Of a stretch of 64,000 bases of DNA, positions 54,252 through 64,000 are shown piece after piece (the stretch's first letter is position 1; each line of letters starts with the position of its first letter). The stretch is taken from contig JAKNDB010000104.1 in the NCBI GenBank assembly GCA_024305405.1, forward strand, positions 558,001 to 622,000, in the 5' to 3' direction. This stretch comes from Dirofilaria immitis (taxonomy: Eukaryota; Nematoda; Chromadorea; Rhabditida; Onchocercidae). Under the pieces are notes generated by a model, which saw only the letters and a program-made list of their open reading frames with translations, was not told the DNA's origin and made no database searches. The position numbers and the translations under genes were made by a program.

Positions 54252-57200
54252 TTAATTTTTCGAGAACAGTTCATTTGGATTCATGAGCCCTTTTGGATCC
54301 AAAGCTTTCTTGATAGCAATCATCGTATTCACTGCTACCCTACCACACTCGTTTTCCAAATAATTTCTTTTGCTAATCCCAATTCCATGTTCACCTGTAC
54401 ATGAACCACCTGACACTAATACACGCCTAAAACTAGCTTTTTCAGATAACTAGATTTAGTGCTAATTTTTTGTTTATATCAATAACTTAACGCCGTCATT
54501 ATATCCAATATTTAATTTCCAATTTAAATATGAAAAAAGACTGAACGCTGAAAGATGTCAAAATATATCAATCCACACAAATTTCATGATGAATGGACTA
54601 CGAATTAAAATTATTATTCATTGGGCTATACCATCTATATCTTCGTAGCTCGTTTAAAAAAGATAAAATATATAAACTATAGCAAATTCTTTAAAGTAAT
54701 ACTTGATAATACGATCCGATAATTCTTGAATGATTTTCATCTCTTCTTGATTGGATTCGTCAACAAGGAAGATGCAGTGGAAACAGCCATCACCAACGTG
54801 ACCCACTATTGCTCCTGAAATAAAAACCATAAATAAATTGGAAAATTAAATTAGATAAATATTAAAGTAACATAGCATTGTTCCTAGTACAAAATCAGCT
54901 TTAAAAGAAGTTGAAAATTGTATTCGAATGAAATTTCAACGATATAACAACAGCAACTAAGCAAAATCGCCTAAACCGTTTAAATTCAAAATTTTTAATG
55001 TTCATTCTTTCTTTCCAAGCTATGCAGAATAGCAAAGCTTTCCAACAATCCTAACTTCATCCTGTAGGAGTAAAGTATAAAATAAAATATAAAAAATGAA
55101 AAGCTTGTCATCAAACATCATCACTACGAACAACGTGATCCGATTGAAAAAAAAGCCGAACCAAAAATGCCACATTCATCAATCTCTTTTCTCGTTTCCG
55201 CGACAGTTTTAACTAATGCAGACGTTGGTAAAGAAAAGTGTATTGTAAGACCCTGAAATAAATTAGTCAAACAAAACGATTTGATAGGATCTTAAAAACC
55301 TAATTTGACTAAAGCATCTTTGAATAAAGATTGATCGTTAATTCTAATACAATTTAAATTTTCAGACCTTTCCTGTACAGAAGAACTGATCTCTGGCTGG
55401 ATCCTTACATTCTCTTCAATTATGCGATATTATTATTAAACTTTCATTTTTACGAATAAGCAATTCTTCCCAATTTACGAATAAGCAATTGTTCCTGATT
55501 TATTTAAGAGTTTTTAGTTTAGCTAAATATTTTGAAGGAAGTCAAACAGCAAACAAATGCGTTTTTAAATATGATAAATCATAAATTTAATAAACTTTCA
55601 ACTTTCATTTTTCATGACAGATTTTTAAACATGATTCAAACTTGAAAATGAAATAAAGAGACATATAAACTTACCTTAACATTATTTTTTTGCGATAAAA
55701 TAGCATAATAAGCGGAATGAAGGAAACCCAAAGTTTTTTCTGCTCTTCAGGCGCATGGGACCATATGAACTCTGTTCCATCATTGCTGGCGAATATTTCT
55801 CCTATTAAATAAACAGCATTATTGTTCACATATTTCGTAATCATTAAGGGTCAGTCAACTAAGCTACTTTCTTAATTGGTATAAATTTGGAGAATGAAAG
55901 AATGGCTCTTTCTGTCTGCTTTTTAGAAACTCGATTTTTCGATACAACAGTTTATGGCATCATTACTGCATGATCTACTTCAGCAACAAAGTATACCGGA
56001 TATTAGCTAAAAACTATAAGCCAATTACGCTTATTATCAAAATAGAAGTGATAAATCAAAAAAGTTAAAAATTGATTTAAAGAGTTACCGACAAGGCTCG
56101 CTTGTTCAGCTACTTCTGCTTCAGAATTACCGTGGAATTCCAAGAAAAGAGTAGGTGATTCGGCAAGCGTTAATTTACTATAACGATTACAGGCAGCTAC
56201 TGTAGCAGCATCTAGGAACTCTGCAGGATTTCATGAGATCAAACTATCTCATTAGCAATGAGAAATAGTCAAGAAATGCTACTAAAAATAACACAGAAAA
56301 TACAAAACAGAAAATTTTTAAAGAACAAAAGCTACTTTTAATGATAATCTTTTCTAATTTCTTGAATGAAATCGCATTCTTGTGCTAATAGAAAGAACTC
56401 CGCAGTTTTACCCTTCATCGAGGACAAAAAATTTAGAACCAAATTAGTATAAACTCTAAAAGAAAAATATGTCAAGCTAATAACGTACCTATTTTTGCAA
56501 TGGGTACGGAACATTGCAATGTAGCAACGACCGCTTCAATAGCTTTATCTACAGTTCGAAATGGACAAATTGCAACACTACATACTGCCGGTCTTGCATA
56601 CAATCGTACCGCTGCTTGCGTTATCACTCCCAATGTACCTTTAGAACCCACGAAAAGTTTTGTCAAATTATAACCTGCCGATTTCCTGATAATTATTTTT
56701 TGTGAAGCATATAAAATAATCTTCGTTAAATCCGATCAATAATGTTAACAACAGTATTAGGATGCATATAAATTTTATAGCATAGTATTCGAAATAATAC
56801 AAAATACATTACTTTTTATAAGACTCATAAAATAATATTTTCACATTAAAAACACTAGTCTATGGTCCATTGCAATAAAGTGACTTAGTCAAATTAGAAC
56901 AATTTTATTCCAAAATCACCGTAAAACAAAGAGAAATAAAACTCACCTAGGCCTTCTACCTTTCCCAGCAGTGTACAATACGTCACCATTGGGCAAAACA
57001 ACCTATAATAACACCAACTTGATATTACTATTAGAAAAAATTCATTTAATTAATTGCAGAAACTAAAAAAATTACTTCTAGGTTCAAAACATTCTGCACC
57101 ATAGTACCATATCGCACTGCATTTGTACCAGTTGCATTTGTAGCAGCCATACCACAAATGGACGCATTGGCACCTGGATCTGCAATTCTAACGCTTATTT

Positions 57201-58464
57201 CAAAACTTATTCTGAAAAACTTTCCATTGATTTTCCCCTAAATCTACTAGATCGAATAATCTAATGTAAGACACACCTCCAGGAAACCAAAGACCAGTCG
57301 TGTGTAGATTATGATTCAGTGTCTCAAGAGTTACACCCGGTTCAATAATACAATTGAAATCACTCGTGTTCACTTCAACGATTTTATCCATTGACATCAA
57401 ATCGATAAATACACCTCCTAAAAATTATTCAACTCAATTTAAAGAAAAGAAACATTTAAAAATTCTTATGGTTTATGATTAATCTAAAATAATCAAATCA
57501 AACTAAATTGCTCCGAGCAAAACAGGGAAAAATCAAGCACTGCAAATAAAATAACCTCGAACATGTTGGGAAAACCTTCTAAACCAGTAGTTGTACTAAA
57601 CGGTACCACTGGAACACTTCCTTCATTACATATTTTCAGCACAGAACTAACTTGTCCAACATCTTTGGGCAATACAACGACGTCCGGATTTCTACCCTGA
57701 AATCTTTGCCAACAGATAAATCGAATATACTAATATAATTTCACTTGAAAAAGATAAAATAAAATAATAAAGATGAGTTTTGTGATGCAGAAACTAGTAT
57801 TAAAGATTAAAATTATAATTCTTGATGGCAAAAATCAAATTTATAATAGCAAGCCATAGTTTACTACTAAAAAAATGAGGTGTACAAAATGTCTAAACGA
57901 GATGATGGAAAGCTGGAAATGGGAAACGGAAGAAGAAACGGAAAAAGTGTTAAGAATATATTTGTGAAAAAGCAATAAATTAACGTACATATGATGTAAA
58001 TGACTATGCGAATTTTCATTTGCATCTTCAGAGGCGATTTTACAGCTTCTTACCCAAAACACGCTCTAATTGTGAAATAAATTGCTGACTCACCTGGAAC
58101 AACAATGTAACCATACGCATTTAAAATAATGTATTAAATCTTGAACTATATTAATTTTATTCAAACTTGTTGCAAATTCAAATATTCTTCAATTTATTTA
58201 CTTAAATTTCAACAGCAACAAAATTTCAAAATTGCACAATTTTAAAATTTTTTCGTTATTAAAATAAAACGTTACGAATACCCCCATATTAAAAGCTGCT
58301 TATCCTTCAGTTTCCTCTATATTTTATTAGAAATAAAACAATAAAACCATTCTGAATTACGAAAAGAAATCTTTTATATCAAAAAAAGAATAAAGACCAT
58401 TTTTCAAAAGAATTAACTTGGAATAAAAAATTACCTTACTAAATAGACGACGGCTCAGCAACAT
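54252..58464 (-). CDS. LDHD: D-lactate dehydrogenase, mitochondrial (FAD-dependent, LDHD)
   Basis: This FAD flavoenzyme oxidises D-lactate to pyruvate. Twelve minus-strand exons are visible: 58435-58464, 57989-58093, 57556-57696, 57277-57417, 57076-57179, 56947-57002, 56489-56685, 56089-56220, 55675-55801, 55162-55252, 54703-54814 and 54252-54426. Exon 1 reads [10 protein letters not shown], a basic mitochondrial presequence. The FAD-binding half has [68 protein letters not shown] and VRYGTM. Then come [36 protein letters not shown] and [11 protein letters not shown]. The C-terminus has SCTGEHGIG and [13 protein letters not shown], ending at TAA 54252. Exon 55675-55801 needs one base in the run 55724-55726. 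One base also seems missing at the exon 3/4 junction (57555-57556), and exon 2 (57989-58093) does not read through cleanly. Total length is close to mammalian LDHD. Confidence 0.9.
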
Positions 58465-59768
58465 ATTTCCAGTACTATAAACTAAAAATATTCTCGATAA
58501 TTTGATTCAAAACATCATTGCTCCTAATACGCCTTCTTTACGCATTATTCAAATTCAATCTGCTTCATCATAATTTGTATCAAACTTATTACGAAACCTA
58601 GATACAATAAAATAATTAGGAAGTACGCTTATTTATTTGCTGATTTGCTTTAACTGAACACAAACTAACAATCAAGAAATTTCGTTTATTTGATAATGTA
58701 TCCATAAAGTTTCAAGAAAAGCTAACTCAAATCGTTCTTAAGTAACTAAGAGAAAAAATCATACTTCTATATTCAATAATTCATTTCAATGTTAGGTTAA
58801 AATAATAAACATATTACTAAAAAATGTAATAGCAGTGAAAAACATTTCAGTTAGCAATTAAGGAAATTCATCCTTAAAATGATTTAGTAATAAAAGTAAA
58901 CAAAGGGAACCATTCATTCAGTAAAATAAGATATCATCTGACTTGACAAGCAATTTTCAGTAATCACTTTTATCATACAACGCATAATTAAACATAACTA
59001 TGCAAGATATCTAAAGAACCTGACGAAATAAAAGATGGCCAAATGATTTATTTCATAGTTAATTCTTTCATCATTCAGCAAAAACAACGCAGAATATAGA
59101 ACTGAAAGTCTTTTTTTTTTTTAAATACATCGCTATGTCATTGATATCATAAATCAAAACTATTAGATATGTTATTTCTAAAAAATGATTTGATTTCTAA
59201 ATCTCAGCTCTAGACAAAAAAAAGCATGTTACATGGGGAGAAATCAAATACTGATGAATGATTAAAAAAATTAAGTTAAATTAGAGAATTCATCCCATAA
59301 TATCATAAGTAATTTTATTTCTTAATCCGCTATAGAAGCCTCACATCGTCATCTTAGCACTTAGTTTTTCACAGAAAATGCAATTTTTGATAGGGATATG
59401 AAGACGAAAAATAAAAAGTAATTATTAAAGCGAAGTACTAACTATGAATCAATTTATTCCTAAAAGAAAAATGATAACAAAAAGTGCTACAGATCACCAA
59501 ACAACAGGAACTAAAATCCGCAATATTCCCTCATCTGATAGCAACTTCACTTCAACTTTTTAAAATCTACTCTTATTGGAAAATAAATATCCAAGAGTGT
59601 TTGCTTTCGATCAAGAATGACCAACAAGTGATCGTCATTCATTCGAATATTTAACCTAAAAACCCATAATGTATAAAATAATGAAATCCGTCAAGAAACA
59701 TAATTTCGTTTTATTTAAAACGATTCTCTCATTACTGTAATAAATTTTGCTATTAAATAAGATATAAG
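58465..59768. other. spacer between PIH1D1 and LDHD
   Basis: No gene recognised in 1.3 kb. On the minus strand two acceptor-like sites (ATTTTTAG at 58482-58483 and TTATAG at 58475-58476) lie shortly before the LDHD ATG and could take a trans-spliced leader. Confidence 0.4.
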
Positions 59769-61601
59769 TCAAAAACAGTACCTGTCAATATTCTCTATCT
59801 GTGGTTCCACATTACTAAGCTTTAAGTTTGTTTCCAACTGTTTGCCGTTACGAAGAAAAAGTAGACAATTCTTTGGGAGATGATATTGCTGCAATTCATC
59901 CGTAAATAAAATTTCGCCAAACTTACAGCATAGATATTGGGCTTTCCTTAAGACTAATATTCTTAGGTCAATGGATAATAAATGAGAAAATACAAAAATA
60001 ATTTCTACACAAAAATATACGTCCTTTCGTTCTGCAAGTAGAAAATCCAGAAAAAAAGAGAAAATATTAATTAAGATAAAATAAAAATATCAAATCCACG
60101 AAAGTAAAAAAATTATTAGAGAGTAACAGGAAGTTTTGGTACCTCATGGAGCTGTTCCTCTGATTGTTTTAATGACTCCACCTCTCTTATAAATGCCTCT
60201 CGTGGCTTTTTTCGTATCCTCTGAGCACTCAAATCACCGATACATTTCCGATTTTTTAATTTAATTGCTCCCTAAACATATCAAATCCAATGAATTCAGC
60301 AAGTCACTGTTTAAATGGTATAAACAACAAAAATTGAATGATTGAGAATCTTTTAGGGACAATTGAATTACAATGATACAACCTCAACAGCAAATTTTGA
60401 ATTCTGAAGAGATATCAAAATTTGGCAAAGAAAATATTATATTATATTGATAAAACTCAAAGAATTTATTTTATAATTTTTTAAAACTATACCTTTATAT
60501 CAATCTTAATATCATGCTTCTTTTCAACAGCTTCTGAAACTACAAGTAGCAATAATTGACGAAAGAATTCACTCTTTTCAAGCTGCACCATATAAAACGT
60601 AGAATTGATGATTACATCTATCTATAATACGAACAATGTTGAAAATGAAATTAGAAATCTAGATTTGTAGACCATTAATCATATGTGGAAATGAAAATGA
60701 AAAAGATCGACTGTACTCAAATGAAGTAAACCACGGGACCTACATATAAATGAAATCAATCATAAACGCAGATCTAAGATATGGTATCTCCTGCCAACTG
60801 TGAAATGGGCATCACCTTAACAGAATCTTCGCCTTTTCTGTCTAATACCATTTCAACATCACCAACACATAACGGTATACGATATCTTGAAGAATCACTT
60901 GAATCCAACAGTTTTGCAACTTCATCCTATAATTATTTAGAAAGTGAACTGGAAAAATTATCTTTATCTATAAATAAAATCATCAGTTCAAAGTGTATTA
61001 ACTTTGCCCTTCATTTTCCCATATCCAGGAGAAAATCAACTATTTAGAAAGAATGTCCATTATATTTACAAGCCTTAAAGTTTTTTCTTGAACAGAATAA
61101 AAAATTGCTACATCATTCATACCATCCATTCTTGATAATATTTAATCGAGAAATAACAAACATACTTCACTGAGATCTTCCGGAGGCGGTAATTGTGCGC
61201 AATGACAAATATTTAAAAACAGTTTGCATTTCTCTTTCATCAACAATGTGCGATAGTTGGAATTTATCTTCAAAAAAATAATCAGTACTTTCTCACATTG
61301 CTAAAATCCTTTCGCTATAGTAAGATTTAATCAACACCAAAAATGGTATCGAAATAAATTACAATGTAAACGTAAATTTAATGTACCAATTTCCTTATTA
61401 AAATTAAATTCCGAGCGCTACACAAATTTTTATAAACAACTCAGTAATTAACAATTTATGCTTACAACAAATCAATGGAAAATAAATAAAATTAAATCGC
61501 ACATCTTTGAATTTGACAACATAACCGGGTATGGGATGTACAATCCATGCATCGTCATTGAAATTTGCAATTGCATCACCTGACTCACCCCCAACAATCA
61601 T
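59769..61601 (-). CDS. PIH1D1: PIH1 domain-containing protein 1 (R2TP co-chaperone subunit)
   Basis: PIH1D1 links the Hsp90 co-chaperone complex R2TP to client proteins in snoRNP and PIKK assembly. Six exons (61503-61601, 61166-61267, 60816-60926, 60493-60621, 60143-60271, 59769-60031) are all phase 0 and give about 277 residues. The PIH1 domain is clear: WIVHPIPGYVVKFKD, KLFLNICHCAQLPPPEDLSE, YRIPLCVGDVEMVLDRKGED, DVIINSTFYMV and KSEFFRQLLLLVVSEAVEKK, then LKNRKCIGDLSAQRIR. A basic linker precedes the C-terminal CS-like beta domain ending CLLFLRNGKQLE before TGA 59769. The last exon needs one more A (plus-strand T run 60025-60027); with it the exon is an exact multiple of three. Length is near the human protein (290). 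It lies between YIPF5 and LDHD on the same strand. Confidence 0.88.
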
Positions 61602-62568
61602 CAATTTTCTTCTTCGCTATGTACTTCTCAAAATCAAAAATGTTTTCAATGAATCTGAAACAGCAGAAAAAGAATGAAACTTTGGAATATCAAAAATGGT
61701 TCCTCACATTATACAGTGAAACAATGTTTCAATATATTATATGACTGGCTTGATTCCAAACTTACGAATAGAGAAGCAGGATAAAAATGATTTAAAAAAA
61801 ATACAACTCAATGATAAAATTCATGCAAAATTGAAATATATTACAAACTGACTTTTAATCTTAAATAATCGATTTAAATCAAATTCAACGATCAGAGAAA
61901 CTTGAAACTTTTCTTTTAAAAATACTCATGATAATATATTTGAACACGTCAAGAATCCATTAACTAGGATACTAGAAATCGCGGAAAAGTTAATGAATAC
62001 TTTACATATTTAAAACAAAGAAATATAGAAAAAAACCAAAATCATGTATTCAATCTTCAAATACAGACGAATATAATACGGCATCTCAAAAAAACAACGC
62101 AAAAAGAAAATTTTTATTAGTTTTTAATAAAGTTATACAATAACAATTGCTTGCCATCAAAATAAATTAGAAATAGATTATAAAATATCTGGTAAAGATA
62201 TATTCTCCAATGATTATATAAACGATATTATTGCTATATAGTACCACATAATAACTAATCATCGGACAAAATAAAAAATACGCATGCGAAACGAATGAAA
62301 GACATCGGTTTCCTATTATTTGTATTGTTTCTAATCGAAGATTGAAATATCACTATAAAATAGTGAACCCTAAATAATATTTACTATCTTATTATAAAAT
62401 ATAGTTGAGGAAAATGCGTTCTGTTTATGTTTTTCGATTTAACGATTGACTAAACAAACATTAAATGATACAAAAGAAATAAGCATATCTAGATATTATT
62501 AGAAAAGTTTTGAAAATATTTTCGAACATCAAACAATAATTCATATGATTTCTAAGACATTAATACCA
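61602..62568. other. spacer between YIPF5 and PIH1D1
   Basis: About 970 bp with no recognised gene. It should hold the YIPF5 3' end and any PIH1D1 promoter or trans-splice site. No strong pyrimidine-rich acceptor was seen next to the PIH1D1 ATG. Confidence 0.4.

Positions 62569-64000
<1,432 letters not shown>

Overview
The window is AT-rich animal DNA carrying intron-rich genes with GT-AG introns. It is most likely a parasitic nematode of the Spirurina/filarial type. That call is an inference from base composition, long introns, a DMSR-type neuropeptide receptor and a short SMOC of the kind nematodes have. No rRNA, confident tRNA, CRISPR or bacterial feature was found.

Layout: (1) 181-15764 (+) holds the 3' two thirds of RTF1, a Paf1-complex transcription elongation factor. 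Its third intron is about 12.6 kb and contains a complete antisense gene (2307-3717, -) for a four-helix MARVEL-like membrane protein. (2) 17689-18955 (+) is a small HP1-type chromo/chromoshadow protein. (3) 21285-30555 (-) holds two head-to-tail genes for secreted SMOC/SPARC-related calcium-binding matrix proteins. One is a short TY-EC form like C. elegans SMOC-1. The other is a longer FS-TY-EC form with an Asn-rich tail. (4) 30556-46351 is a gene-poor stretch with microsatellites, hairpins and one GC-richer island. (5) 46352-52350 (+) is a seven-helix receptor of the DMSR (myosuppressin/FMRFamide-related) family. (6) 52948-54067 is a decayed mariner-like element with TA target sites. (7) 54252-64000 (-) holds three head-to-tail housekeeping genes: YIPF5/Yip1 (ER-Golgi membrane protein, 5' end cut by the window), PIH1D1 (R2TP co-chaperone subunit) and mitochondrial D-lactate dehydrogenase LDHD.

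Functionally, RTF1 and HP1 act on chromatin and transcription. The SMOC pair would act outside the cell, in BMP signalling by family analogy. The receptor would sense neuropeptides. The last three genes are core cell functions.

The most striking observation concerns sequence quality. In nearly every gene, one or more exons need exactly one extra base inside a homopolymer run to keep the conserved protein in frame and to make exon phases close. At least nine well supported cases all go the same way (a base missing). The best reading is uncorrected long-read consensus error rather than a cluster of pseudogenes. It explains why automatic gene calls look broken here.
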